A stretch of DNA of 64,000 nt, from NCBI GenBank assembly GCA_037176885.1, contig JAWWNJ010000096.1, forward strand, positions 1 through 64,000, in the 5' to 3' direction. Numbering within the stretch: the stretch's first letter is position 1; each line of letters starts with the position of its first letter. Origin of the DNA: Favolaschia claudopus (Eukaryota; Basidiomycota; Agaricomycetes; Agaricales; Mycenaceae). The translations under genes and the position numbers were made by a program. The notes under the pieces are model-generated. The model was not told where the DNA came from. It did not search any database and saw only the letters and a list, made by a program, of their open reading frames with translations. Below, one piece after another: positions 23,055-33,738 of the stretch.

Positions 23055-24145
23055 ATGGAGTTTTATCTCGGACCTTGTGCTCGCGTTTCTGCGCACACTA
23101 TGGAAAGAATTCTTATCAACATGGAATCCGATTTTCTGGGCCTGGCTGTCTACGAAAACGACTTCCACCCTCCGTTTGCGAATGGCAACTACTACACAAA
23201 ATACGTTGGTGATCGAGTCATTACTCGAGGCCCGGAGTGTCGATATCGTCCAGTGATTTTCGGTGAAATTTCCAGTCTTCCTGTAGGTTGGTTCATTGTC
23301 GTAGACCCGAACTGAACAACTTTCAGGTTCGAGTGGGGCACCTCACCTCCGTGAGATTGCGTGTGCCTGACTGGTCGTCGCATGGATGGGACAGGGATGC
23401 GCTAGCTGCAGTGTATTTGACGCAGATCTCGACTCTTGACTGCATGTACGAAGCAGATCAGACGAGGGATCGGGAAAAGCGCGTGGTAAGTTAGTTTTCT
23501 TCACGAGACCGTAATAAGTATATGCTAAAGGTGCGAACGTAGTCCCCAGAAATCCGGCCCTGTTCCACCGGAGACGAAATCACTGTAGACGTGTGGACGT
23601 GGTCTCAATTCACACAGTGCTACGTGCCGGACGTGAACGGGAAGTATAGCCAGCTCAAAGTTACTGGCGACGGCAGTAACTTTCCTTTCGCATTGGGCGA
23701 CACTGTCATAGTGGGAACCAGTATTCACAGGTATACAGACGACTTCAACACTGGCAGGCTGCACAGGGTGAGTCAGTTTTGCCGTCGGAAGACCTATCTT
23801 ACGCGGATACAGGAGTACAGTATCTTTGCGCGGGAAATGAAGAAGATGCGTGTAAAGGAAGCGGGCGACTGTCCTGAAGCGCTTTCGGCGTGGGGTTCCG
23901 CTTCCCGTCGACGTCAGCTGGAGGCGTCGTTGCAGGTGCAAAAAGCGCGTGTCGAGGCACAACCGTCTAAGCAAGAAGACGACTTTGTCATGCTGTCGAC
24001 ATCCCTGTCTGACGACGTCCCGTCTGATCGATCTTCAGCAGCGCAATCATCGCAGGATGAAGACGAGTACTTCGACGTAGACTCGTTCAAGGACGAAGTC
24101 GACTTTGACATGCTATCGACCGCAAGCTCGGATACTTTGGAGTGA
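23055..24145 (+). CDS. Unrecognised four-exon family, copy A
   Basis: Exons 23055-23282, 23327-23485, 23543-23767 and 23813-24145 join through introns of 44, 57 and 45 bp, all phase 0 and GT-AG, into 314 residues. I do not recognise the family. Exon 1 has GNYYTKYVGDRVI and ends FGEISSLP. Exon 3 has a beta-rich segment, LGDTVIVGTSIHRYTDDF. Exon 4 begins EYSIFAREMKKMRVKEAGD and ends in an acidic, Ser/Asp-rich tail (DDFVMLSTS repeated as DFDMLSTAS). The gene at 25098-26362 has the same exon layout, the same phase-0 joins and matching motifs at each joint (GEWVLIQASFHLREEPEYEG, then SYELLAHHMRVLQVQEGD), so both models support each other. No signal peptide or membrane segment is seen. A nuclear role is possible from the copy-B tail but is only inference. 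Confidence 0.75.
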
Positions 24146-24552
24146 AGGAGTCTAGGACTTTGCGAGTTCGGCGTTAGATGTCGAAGAAAATCAGCTGCTG
24201 TGCACGACGTAGAGTACTAGTTTGGCCTGTAGCGCAGACGTGTATTTCGCAGAAATGACTTTCGGTTTTGTCCCGCCAGGCTCGTTGGTGCGATTATCAG
24301 GACAGAAGCGAATCGACTGGAAGAAGGATTGAGCGCACCCGAGAATTTTAAGTAGTTATAGGTGGACGCTTAGAAGAGGTGAACGTAAAAACAATTCTGA
24401 TCAAAAATGCACAACGAAGGCTACTTGCGGAATCGAGCCTGCGAGCTCAGGCAACCGATGAACACAACATAGCTGTTACTTCTCTACGAAAGAGCCGTGC
24501 TCGAGGGCACTTTGTGTCCGTCCATTCCCCTCACAATGTTATCAAAGACAAC
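24146..24552. other. No clear gene
   Basis: The 3' flank of copy A and the 5' flank of the next ORF. The open frame that covers the next gene extends upstream to 24379, but this part lacks an ATG near a plausible start and has no motif. Confidence 0.35.
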
Positions 24553-24936
24553 ATGGCGTTTCACACTGCACTGTCGGAGGCGAAAGTCGAGGCCGTCCCG
24601 CAAAAGTTCGGAATTGGAGATGAAATTTGTCTTCGACTTGCGGAAAGCGTGTGCGTCGTGCAAGTAATCTTGGACAACTTGAACAGTGGAGAAGAACATT
24701 ATTATTATTATCGTTTCGACACGTGCCCTCCCGCGGCCGGCAAACACTCAGCCAGATGCATCTACGTTCCTCCGCAAAATCGACCGCTGGTCGACGCCGA
24801 CCTGGACTCTGGGCCGGAGTACATCGAGTACCTGCTTAAACTTGATCGCCAACGACTTTCAGTCCAGCTCAATGCGGTGGCCCGGCGAGTCGGTGCTGTT
24901 GGCGGAGGCTGTCATCAACTCTGGTCGACTTTGTAA
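24553..24936 (+). CDS. Hypothetical protein, possibly more exons
   Basis: From ATG 24553 the frame encodes about 127 residues with KFGIGDEICLRLAES, a short Tyr run (HYYYYRFD) over a TTA repeat, and AGPEYIEYLLK-like charged sequence before TAA. The 'F-x-x-G-D-x-(I/V)' segment loosely resembles the beta-rich segments of copies A and B but I cannot align it fully. Sequence after 24860 in another frame (24860-25130) also looks coding, so an intron near 24850-24890 is possible. The function is unknown. The opposite strand is also open here, and the strand choice is moderate. Confidence 0.4.
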   Translation: MAFHTALSEAKVEAVPQKFGIGDEICLRLAESVCVVQVILDNLNSGEEHYYYYRFDTCPPAAGKHSARCIYVPPQNRPLVDADLDSGPEYIEYLLKLDRQRLSVQLNAVARRVGAVGGGCHQLWSTL

Positions 24937-25097
24937 TGAACCACCTAAGGTGTTGAAGTCTTTCTGGAGCGTCGAACACGACTGTCGGCAAATCATCTCA
25001 GAGCTCGCCACTTCCTTCAAAGTGGAAGAAAAGGCTTTGGGCCTTGTATTGGTTGAACAATTCGGTAAACTACGGTGCGAAACCATTCAAGTACTTA

Positions 25098-26362
25098 TTA
25101 GACCTCAAACTGACCCTTTGCCTTTTTGCTAGGACCTTCGCCGTTGCGAACCGCAAGTCTTGTGCTACGGCGCGTACCCTGCAAAGCATTGAGAACAGGT
25201 CTTTTGCTTTTTGTCACCGATCTCGTTCTCTTGGTGTTGGGGGTGGGAAGAGATGACCCAGAAGTTCTGGAGCGAAGCGGTCGGGATTTTCGCCTGTCTA
25301 TCAACGTCCTAGGCGTCGAGTCGGACAGTATGTCATCGCTGGAGGATGTCATTGCGTCGACGGATGAAGCAGGTTCTTCTTCCGAGGAAGCACATTGTGT
25401 CGCGGAGTGAGTGGTTGGCGAGGAACGCCCCGTGGCGATGTCAGTGTCCATGTCAGTCACAGTCGCGTCGGGGAACGGAGAGGGAACGCGCGAGTCTACT
25501 TCCATGTCGGAGGAGTGCATGGCAGGGTCTGTAGGTGCGCCGGAATCGCCTTCCTGGACTTGCAGCACTCTCATGTGATGCGCAAGCAACTCGTAGGACT
25601 GAAGGAAAGTGCTATCAGCGCTCGTCAAGCACAGAGTGCATTCTCACCTTTTTCCCTTCGTATTCAGGTTCCTCACGGAGATGGAACGACGCTTGAATCA
25701 AGACCCATTCCCCGACAGAGATCGGGATCGGTTCGGACCAGGAAGGACGCGTAACTGTCTCTCCTTCCCCAATGCTGCGGTATACGTGACATGGAGCGTC
25801 GCCTCGGTGGTCTGTGTGTATTTCCAAGTAAGTTCCGCACCGGCCGGTCGAGGAGTGGACTTCTGTTGCAGAAAAGGCCGTTTCGTGGAGCTGCGGGACG
25901 GTGAGTTACGGTCTACGAGTGGTCAGAAGAAGCATGTACTTGGAGACAACGTGCACCGCAAGCTACTGGCCTACCGACGGCCTCTATTTGCTTGGCGAAC
26001 AAGGCCTTGATACTGCCCCTAGTGTCCGTTCCCGAACCGAGGATAAAGGTGCGGTGGGGATGCTGGAGCGTCTGTACAAGATGAGCGGCGAATACTTTAT
26101 CTGACATGTTCAACCTCACAGGTTCTTGTTCTATCCGGCCAAATAGGAAGAAGATGCAGGGATCGACCAAGCCGTCTACTGTAAAGACAGTCGGTTCGTT
26201 CATGACGTCGCAATAGGTCGAGTTCGGTCGGTGGAAGTCTATACCGTATGCCAAGCGAGCGAGGGCCGTGATCTGAGGGTCCTCTAGGAATCGACCGATG
26301 TGATCAAGTGTGAGTGGTTTTGCAGTCCATGGAGGGAAAGGGCAACTGAGAGCGGGGAGCAT
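25098..26362 (-). CDS. Unrecognised four-exon family, copy B
   Basis: Minus-strand exons 26362-26120, 26071-25940, 25890-25648 and 25598-25098 are joined by introns of 48, 49 and 49 bp, all phase 0 and GT-AG, giving about 372 residues. Exon 1 ends FFLFGRIEQEP, aligning with IFGEISSLP of copy A. Exon 3 has VGEWVLIQASFHLREEPEYE. Exon 4 starts SYELLAHHMRVLQVQEGD. The C-terminal ~150 residues are acidic and Ser-rich (SSDDILSDSTP), then basic (NTKRTRSVTKSKRP, PSKKAKG), which looks like a nuclear localisation signal in a disordered tail. I do not know the family's function. The pair A/B flanks 24.1-25.1 kb in convergent orientation. ATG 26362 was chosen as the first in-frame Met, with a CATAAAG string about 40 bp upstream. 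Confidence 0.75.
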
Positions 26363-26675
26363 GACAGAAGGCAACCGTCAGGACCAGACGTAAACTGCAG
26401 CTTTATGCACTGCAACGGAGACGAAAGGATGTGCGAGAACTGTTCCCGACACGCTCATCGGTGAGCTGAAGTTAACGGCGAAGAACGGAATACCCACGAT
26501 GTGAGGTGAAGACTCCCCAAGATAGTAGGATGCACCAGATATGGTTACTTACCACATATGGCAAGCGACAGTGTCACGGCAAGCGACCTACGGGTTCCAT
26601 TAAGCGTGTTTCCGTTTTAGGCCGTCGTCGCGTTTACGACATGTCCCTCCGTGTGCAGGGTGCAGTTTTGACATA

Positions 26676-27481
26676 AGGTGCCTTTTACGGACTTGGAGAC
26701 GATGCGGTGACCGAGCCTTCGACCCATTTCTGACGAAGCGTGTGGACGACAGGAGGACGGCCATAAAAGACGTCGGAAGCAGGGATGGCTCCCAAGTTCT
26801 CGTACTCGCAGGCTTGGTCATGAGCGCTTGCATTCCGCCAATGAGTTGGTATTTCATATCGGAGACGAGGGAAGTCGCTTTTTCCGAATTTATGGTACGT
26901 GACAGACCAAAGCGTTCAGTCAGTTTGTAACAAGAGTAGGAGGGCGCGAAATCTGTGCACGCCATTCTCATTCCGGACGGGCCTGTCATATCACAGCTGG
27001 TGTGGGTTAGAGTCCCTTTTCTGGGAGACGTGCGCCAGGCTCGGACAGCTGCGCAAGTAAACGCAGAGCTGTGGTTCGACGCGTCAAGAGGAAGCGGAGA
27101 AGCTTGGATGGATCTGGAGGGGCGGGTATTCGACTTCAATTTCAAGTCGAAGCAGGAAGAGCGGGAATGCCAGTACTCGTTCACAGTCGTTGTTGCGCCT
27201 CAGCATGCGACTGGGAATGACGTCCATCCAATCAATTACCACATAATGAAGACGGTGGACGGTCTCGACCGGGTCTGGAGAGGAAATGTTTTGGTTTTCA
27301 AGCGTGGCAAGTCCCGAAACAGGCCTTTCGTGGACATACAACCGGCGGATATAGTGGCTCTCGAATGGGTCATTCCCAAGTTAGTTGCAGCTCAATTTGG
27401 GAGCTGCCCGCTGACTCACCTGACAGGGTATTCCTCGAAACGATCTCGCCCAATTTCGAAAGAGACGACGGGAACGAGTAG
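26676..27481 (+). CDS. Hypothetical protein, 5' end incomplete
   Basis: Three exons are readable: one ending at 26894 (open back to 26676), 26940-27379 and 27427-27481, with introns of 45 and 47 bp. The joined sequence contains MSWYFISETREVAFSEFMEG, then a beta-rich middle (LIPDGPVISQLVWVRVPFLG, ECQYSFTVVVAPQ) and a C-terminus WRGNVLVFKRGKSRNRPFVD, then ADIVALEWVIPKVFLETISP. I think I have seen 'D-R-V-W-R-G-N-(V/I)-L-V' endings in uncharacterised basidiomycete proteins, but I cannot name a domain. The true first exon and start codon are not found. It ends 80 bp before the next gene on the same strand. Confidence 0.6.
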
Positions 27482-27524
27482 GACTGTTATGGTTAATGTT
27501 GTGCGCACGTAACGCAGCGAGACG

Positions 27525-27533
27525 AATAAAAGG
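27525..27533 (+). promoter_or_regulatory. TATA-like box
   Basis: AATAAAAGG lies 36 bp upstream of ATG 27561. The distance leaves almost no 5' UTR, so either the leader is very short or this string is not the functional element. Confidence 0.35.
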
Positions 27534-27560
27534 CGCTTTCTTTCAGTGTCGTTCCATACA

Positions 27561-28627
27561 ATGCCTAAGCACCGCCCAGCCCTGAAAACTCGAGTACAGC
27601 CGTACCGCAAAACAAAACGCCTTCCTCCTCATGACTTTTGGAGTCAATCCGACATCGTCCTGTACATGCTGCGCTTTCTCGCTCTTATCGACATTCTCCG
27701 CTTCTCGCACGTCGACAGAGCGTGCAGCATGTATGCTAAGGAATATCTCAAGTGCAGAACCTATAGATACACGTCCCCCTTTTTCACCGAATGCCCAGGC
27801 TTCGTTCCTCCGTCTCACGAACAGGGCCATAGCTCTTTGTTCGAGGGCTTTTTTCGAGTGTTGGAGCGAACACACAGCTGGATCGTAGGGTCAGTTGCGT
27901 TGGCTGTCGCGTCCACTCTGTCCGATGTGCCAAGTCCCGACAACTTGAACGTGATAAGCTACTACGAGAACTTCGATGCCTGGGAAACCTTTATGACCAA
28001 GGAGTCTGGGTTTGTGTTGGAGGATCGCAGTTGGAGTGCAGGGCCATATATTTCCAGTGGAGGATGGAGACTGATATTCCGTCATACTGCCATGCCGGTG
28101 CGTGTTGAGCTGAACAGCAATACCAGCGAGGTCCTGGTCTTGACGTTTTGCAGGGATCGGTGGTGACAATTACCTTTTCCTTGCGACGCAATCTTGGCCC
28201 CCTCTTCTTTGCGTCCCCGAACACGGACCAGATGATCGCTATTGGGGCGTCTGAAATCATCACTCCGGTCCTAAAAAACGTGTCGGAACAACGACACATA
28301 CAAGGCTGGAGAAAGCGGATGGATGCGCTATGTTTCGACCCGTTGTATCACCGTTTTTTCCGCACAACGTCTCGATTTCCAGGCGCGATCACCCTCCACA
28401 TTTCTACTACAGGTTGGGACAGGCCGTGCGGGATGTCTTGTCCAGGCCGTTGGAGGTCTGTTCACGAACTGAAAGGTTTCGCGCACATCAAGTGGGGTGG
28501 AATGGGAAACGTCGGTCAGGACATCGATCCGTCTCTTTCGCTCATGGGGAAGAGCAGCCTTTTATTTCGCTTTGGTGCACGTTGCAGGAATCCGAACTGC
28601 TCAAATTCACCGCTTGATACGGAGTAG
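27561..28627 (+). CDS. F-box / nucleotidyltransferase-like-fold protein
   Basis: Two exons (27561-28097 and 28154-28627; 56-bp phase-0 intron) encode 336 residues without interruption. Residues about 20-65 are an F-box-like region (DIVLYMLRFLALIDILRFSH, then VDRACSMYAKEYL). Residues about 100-150 follow the NTase-like pattern seen in many Agaricomycete F-box proteins: SWIVGSVALAV (G-S motif), then PSPDNLNVISY in place of 'P-x-D-L-D-(I/L)', and FMTKESGFVLE. The metal-binding Asp pair is lost (N-L-N), so it is probably not catalytic. The C-terminus ends RCRNPNC, a small Cys pair. It is more distant from the genes at 18.5 and 20.9-22.4 kb but has the same order of parts. The likely role is as an SCF adaptor with a ligand-sensing pseudo-NTase; this is inference. 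Confidence 0.75.
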
Positions 28628-28791
28628 AAAGGACATGTACGAGAATTAGGCACAATGTCGGGTCACGGTGAAGTTCGGAGTAGATAGGAGGGGGAGGCTA
28701 ATAATCATTGAGTCTTCTTCTCGTCGCACAGAGGGAGGGGTGGTGGCTGTCCTTCACCATTCTTTGCACCCTGGTTCTGGTTTTTCTGCCT

Positions 28792-29301
28792 TCACTTATC
28801 CAGGTCCTTCAAATCAGTGACACAGAAAGTCGTCGGCACACGTGATAAACGCTCGCTGCCGATTGAATTAAATTTGAATCTCCGCACTTGCTCGCAGCGA
28901 CCAGCAGGCCGGAGAATGCAGCCAACAGTTACCTTGGGGCGAACTTCTCGAAGGCAAGACAGTATCTGCAACTTCCAATGTGCGACTTCTTTGCACGACA
29001 CGCAACAGATTCGAAGGTCCCGCAAATTCCGCCAGAATTCAGCCGCAACGCGAGAGTCAAGTACAAGCTCAAAGGACGTTCTGTTAGGTGACTTTGTTGC
29101 CAGCCAAAGTGTTCGCAAGGGAGGGATCGAAAAGTCTTTGGTCTTCTGAGTCCGTGAAATGATCTGGACGTGGATACTGAGAATCAAAGTGCGAGGCGTC
29201 TGTTGAAGAGGACGAAGTAGCTTTGTGGAGACCAGATCGGACCAGCAGGAGATGAGCGCCGGTATAGCAACTATTTGCAAGTCAAAAGGAGGACGGTGCA
29301 A
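28792..29301 (-). pseudogene. F-box/LRR-like C-terminal fragment
   Basis: The minus-strand frame contains FSIPPLRTLWLATKSPN, then FWRNLRDLRICCVS, a Leu-spaced pattern matching F-box/LRR C-termini ('P-x-L-x-x-L-x-L'). No F-box or intact upstream part is found, though 29462-29271 (TETLSEFEVLLHC) may belong to it. The plus strand is also open here (28888-29091, GANFSKARQYLQLPMCDFF), which competes with this call, so confidence is limited. Confidence 0.4.
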
Positions 29302-29372
29302 TGGAGCAGCACCTCGAACTCGCTGAGCGTTTCGGTCACGACTAGAACTTGTCTTAATGTCGTCTCCCTTCT

Positions 29373-30101
29373 AGGAGGACCTGAACGGACAGCTCCTGCG
29401 ACACACACGCTCCTCGTACCAAGACGCGCGGTTATTTGCTGATGCATGGAACGCAAACGCAAAGTACTTGACCATCGAAGGCACCGTCAAGGAGCGCACA
29501 CAAATCATCAAAGAATCGAAAATGCGCGTTGCACTGAGTTTGGACGCTAGCCACGAGCACGCAAAATTCTTCACTGCAGAGACGAAAACTGTGAGGGTGC
29601 GAAATCGGTGGCAAGTCGACGGAAGGATCGATGTAGAGAGTTCAATGCATAGGCGGGTGAGTGGTCAGCGACATCGCAGCGCGGTCCTTTCTTAAATCTC
29701 TTCTCCTTGCGGCGAACTGAAAGCGCGTCTATGTGAAGACAACATTTCGTGCCTGGCGTGGGTACGACTGGCCATTGAAGGAAACATCGCAGGTAGGAGG
29801 AGCCCACCAAAGCAAATGCGGTCGCGCACAAACAGGCCGTGTCCTCCCTCGCAGGCGCTACAAGTTGAAGAGGGTGTCTCTCACGTCCAACATCAGAAGA
29901 TACGGTCAAGGCGAAAAGCTTCGATGCAACGTCAGGAAGGGACAGCCAGGCGTGTTGTCTGTCTACGAAGGCGAGACCCCAGTGTCTTTTCCTTGCGATC
30001 GCGGTACACGACGCGCAATCCACGAGCGAGGCAAGGTACGGCGAGCGACCATTGACGGACGAAAAAGTGCGTGGAAACAGACCGCTCGCTTAAAGTTCTG
30101 A
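29373..30101 (+). CDS. Hypothetical protein, partial
   Basis: An exon after the acceptor CCCTTCTAG (29372) reads EDLNGQLLRHTRSSYQDARL, then TIEGTVKERTQIIKESKMRV, and ends SSMHRR at a GTGAGT donor near 29655. A second exon from about 29722 reads RVYVKTTFRAWRGYDWPLKE. A last part ends at 30101 with a basic C-terminus (KSAWKQTARLKF). The joins are plausible but the 5' part is unknown; an exon around 28870-29088 is one candidate. The basic and Arg-rich composition suggests nucleic-acid binding, no more than that. It converges with the RING gene, with only about 24 bp between the two ends. Confidence 0.45.
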
Positions 30102-30124
30102 CGTAGAGAATCTGTATTCACAAC

Positions 30125-30827
30125 TTATTCTACATTGTAGGTGGGACCTGACATGACGTGTGGCCAGACATAAGGAGGGATACGAGTACGGGAAGTCGGT
30201 GCCTCTACGTCGTTTTCCGCTATTGCGCGCGCTAATTCCCTTTCAAAGAGCTCATCTTGGATGGGATTCTCCGTTATCTCTCCACGACAGAGAGGACATG
30301 TGCCAGCGCGTTCCATCGCTCTAGCCATGCAAGCGTCGCAGAAGACGTGCATGCACAAGAGTCTACCGAAGTGAGAATTCGTGTCTGCACGCGCAGCGGC
30401 ATGTAACTCACACGACAGGAAGGTTGAATGTTTCCCAACATATTGAGCAAGTGAAAAGTTCGGCAATGTTGTGCTCTGGGTCGCCGCCGTATTCGATGTA
30501 GTCGGTGGGGGGGAGAGGAGGAAGGCGCGCGTTCCTGAGAATCGCATTCGTGGCGCCCTCAGCTGCGTCGCCGTGGACGGGACTATTTTCGGCTGAAGAG
30601 TGCACTTCAATTGATGGTAGTGCATGCCATACGTCAACGTCGATTGCAAGGTGCGATCTGGTGCCGCTATCCTTTGTGAAGCGGCGATAATTTTCGAACG
30701 GATCGGTTTGCAAAGCGTGGGAGGGGCTGGGATCAACCGCTGGCACAGGAGTAGCTGTGGTTCGCAGACCACGAGCGAAAGCGTCTTTAATGGACGACTG
30801 GTATAGACGGGCTCGGGGGAAGTCCAT
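30125..30827 (-). CDS. RING-finger protein (probable E3 ubiquitin ligase)
   Basis: Two exons (30827-30412 and 30362-30125; 49-bp GT-AG intron) give 217 residues. The RING is formed across the splice: FTCSICWETF in exon 1, then CMHVFCDACMARAMERAGT and CPLCRGEI in exon 2. This is a C3HC4 pattern with all eight ligands (C-x2-C, C-x-H-x2-C-x2-C, C-x2-C). The N-terminal ~120 residues are Pro/Ala/Ser-rich without a known domain. A charged helix follows the RING (DELFERELARAIAEN). RING proteins of this size usually act as E3 ligases by binding an E2. Its place among F-box genes fits a ubiquitin theme, but physical linkage proves nothing. The start is the first ATG of the frame. Confidence 0.8.
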
Positions 30828-31257
30828 GGCGAGCAGCGCATTTACTGAAGCCTTTATGCAGCACTGCTTGAAGGTACCTACCAGTTATGGTCTCTTTCGC
30901 CGAGTCGATTGCTCAAGTTGGACCGGAGAAACCGCATAAGAGTCGATGCCTTATTCGTCAGTGCGTCGCAACGAGCTCGTCGCTCGACCTCAATTTGTAG
31001 AACATACAAGTCAAGGCCACGGACCCGAAACAAGAGAAACATTTGGCGAGAACATTGGATTATGGCCCAAAAAGGAAATAAACAGCCGATCTCGTCCTTA
31101 AGCGGCCGCTCGAAGTAACTTTTTTGGCAACGTTTGCTGGCAAGAAGAGCAGCGATGCGCCAGTTTGCGTAACTCTCTCTTCATGACCATTTCTGGCTCA
31201 AGTCGCTTATTTTAGAGTGAAACAAAGATCACTTTCCTGCTTGCCGTACCACCACAG
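30828..31257. other. Intergenic between divergent genes
   Basis: This probably holds the promoters of the minus-strand RING gene and the plus-strand gene at 31323. A NotI-like GCGGCCGC string lies near 31102. No coding sequence is recognised. Confidence 0.4.
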
Positions 31258-31264
31258 TATATAA
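31258..31264 (+). promoter_or_regulatory. TATA box
   Basis: TATATAA lies 65 bp upstream of ATG 31323, at a position consistent with a core promoter and a leader of about 35 bp. Confidence 0.5.
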
Positions 31265-31322
31265 CTGTAGGGTCCAGGACTGCAGGTTCGCCATTGCTTC
31301 ATACCACTTGGCTTCCTCTCGA

Positions 31323-32975
31323 ATGGACGTTGACATAGACAATAGAACATTCCGCTCAGAGCGCGTCGACTTTTCGAACTACTCTGCCGCGCAGTTACAG
31401 GGCGTCCTCTCGTGTATTAGGCGCAGTGAATATTACGCTGGACGAACCGACATCCTACGAGTTGCCGGTTGGGGAAAGGGCCATGAGCGCTGGAAGACGC
31501 TTCGCGCAGCTGTCCCGACCGAGCCTAACACGCTACCGCCCGTGATTCCCCTTATTGTTGTAGGCTCGTTCGAAGCACAGGCTTTGGGGGGGGGGCGGGA
31601 GCGCTGGCCCTGCGAACCCCGAAGTGGTGAAGGCGAAAAGGTGGGGTACAGTGGGGCCCTGCGGTAAGTAACTTCAGCGTCGATCACGTTTGGTGGGCTT
31701 GATCAGTTCACACAGACGACGAGGGCTTCATAGGAGTGCAGGAGGAGTGCCTGAGGGGAGTGGAGGACATAGTCAGCGCCACGGCAGGAGGAAAGCCCGT
31801 TTTCAATGGGTGGGACCTTGTTGACGGACAGAAATGTTTGCGGGTCGGAGGACGCGTTTGGTTGCATGAAGGCGAGGAGCCCAACGGTGAGGTTCGGTGG
31901 TATTCTTGTTGCAAGACACTTACGGACAGCAGGTGCGGTCACTTTAGACGATTTGAAGATATCCAATCCGGATGTGCTCGACCGTTTCCGTACGGCTCTG
32001 TCCAGCAATTTTCGTCTCAGAGATTATGTGGCGTTCGACGTCAGGGGTCACCGCATACCCTTCAGCCTTCTGAGGAGCTCGCTGTCTGGTTCCATTGTGA
32101 TGGTCACTGTGTCGGCCAGTGCCATTTCGATTAACAAAGAGATCAATGGCGTGTTCACTCCAGCAATCTCCTTGGCTTGTAAGCGCTACTATTTCCGCGC
32201 ACGTTCTGCATTTAAATGAAGACAGTGGAAGTCATGGAGGTTCAGGTGCTACGCGCACCGCTGAAGGCAGCGCAGGAGCTCGTCCATCCGGCACAGACTT
32301 CCATCGCCAGGATCTTGAGTACAAAACCAGTACAAACGCAACCTCCGGTAAACGGATGGAAGTTTATGCAGTACCAGGGTCCTCAGGTAGGTTACTACGA
32401 AGTCAAATTTTGAACGAGAATTCATATCACGGTTCGTGAACAGGATAAAGTCCATAAAGGTGGATTCGTGGCGATGCCGAACGCACCCAACGATCCCAGC
32501 CGGTCATTAAGTAAGCTACCGGAGCGCGTGTTACAAACGCCTCCTGTCGGTCACGGACAGTCTCTGGTAGGTTTTTCAAATCACAAGTGGTTGGTACTCA
32601 GCGCAGACAGTTCGGCCTCCAACCGGCGTCGAGTTCGCCCGACTTCACCTTTGACAACGTCACCCAGCAGGACATGGCGCTGGCAAGCCGGGGAAAGGAG
32701 CTGTCGACTGCCTCCAGTCAGGGACAAGGGCGGCGCAGTTCTGGCAAGGTAAGCCGACTTACATGGCCATCCATACTAAAGAGAGGTGTTTACGGACGAA
32801 GCAGGCGAGGAAGGGGGGAGGGAGACCGTTGAACGGAGCACACGCACGTAGTACTGCTGGCAAGGCCACTAGCCGAAGGCCGACTCCGAGCGAGCCTTCG
32901 AATGTCCTTCAACTAGAGGACGACGCGGGGCACCGCATGCGGGCAGCGGTAGAAAGAGCTCTAGATGTAATATAA
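31323..32975 (+). CDS. Hypothetical multi-exon protein
   Basis: The N-terminal exon (31323 to about 31660) encodes MDVDIDNRTFRSERVDFSNY and IIVVGSFE-like hydrophobic sequence. Further exons are about 31722-31886, 31930-32178 and from 32226, with clean GT-AG introns at 31887-31929 (43 bp) and 32179-32225 (47 bp). The middle reads KCLRVGGRVWLHEGEEPNAG and then LRDYVAFDVRGHRIPFSLLR. The end is a long low-complexity Ser/Gly/Arg region that probably runs, through one or two more introns, to AGHRMRAAVERALDVI and TAA at 32975. The first junction (near 31667) does not keep phase with the obvious GTAAGT site, so either another donor is used or there is an indel. I do not recognise the family. Confidence 0.5.
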
Positions 32976-33364
32976 AGACTAAATGGACTGGATCTAGCCA
33001 CCGCTACCATTGTCTTTTGGACTGGATCTACGAGGCAGCTGGCTAGAGCCACAGATTAGACAAATTGACTCCCCAGCTCAACCTGAATGCTTTTCTCGCG
33101 GGTATAGCCAGGCTCTGGCTGTACTCACTCCAATACCCTTTTTTCCATCTCCCGGCCTTTAAACAATATTTCGATCAATCAAATGGTGTTTCCGCATATG
33201 GTTCCTACTTCCTGCTGCTTTCAGCCTGCGATTTCTGATTTCTCGGACATCAGCATGGCTGTGTTGTTTGTTTGGCTACCTTACTACCGCCTCGGTATTG
33301 TTGCTTATTCAATTTAGTCACTCACTCTCCAGCTCCACCTCCCCCCCTCCAATACACCTTCTTC
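32976..33364. other. AT-rich intergenic; short direct repeat
   Basis: TGGACTGGATCTA occurs twice, near 32982 and 33017. The rest is AT-rich, non-coding and leads into the tandem repeat. Confidence 0.5.
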
Positions 33365-33738
33365 TCCCACACTGAAATTGAAAGTGATTACAAACATTTG
33401 AGATTATGAGATTACCATACATTTGAGATTACCATGTTTCCAGCCACCTCACACAAATCTCACTGACTACTAGAACTTGAATCCCACACTGAAATTGAAA
33501 GTGATTACAAACATTTGAGATTATGAGATTACCATACATTTGAGATTACCGCAAGATTACCATGTTTCCAGCCACCTCACGCAAATCTCACTGACTACTA
33601 GAACTTGAATCCCACACTGAAATTGAAAGTGATTACAAACATTTGAGATCATGAGATTACCATACATTTGAGATTACCACAAGATTACCATGTTTCCAGC
33701 CACCTCACACAAATCTCACTGACTACTAGAACTTGAAT
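33365..33738. repeat. Three-copy tandem repeat, period 117-128 bp
   Basis: Units begin with TCCCACACTGAAATTGAAAG at 33365, 33482 and 33610. The first unit is 117 bp; the second and third carry an extra 11-bp string (GCAAGATTACC or ACAAGATTACC), giving 128 bp. Inside each unit ACATTTGAGATTA-type strings recur, so the unit itself has a smaller internal repeat. Copies differ by only a few substitutions, which points to recent amplification. No open frame runs through it. Confidence 0.9.

Noticed and set aside
33365..33738. CRISPR-like array
   Set aside because: There are three adjacent units with no unique spacers, in a eukaryotic genome; it is an ordinary tandem repeat.
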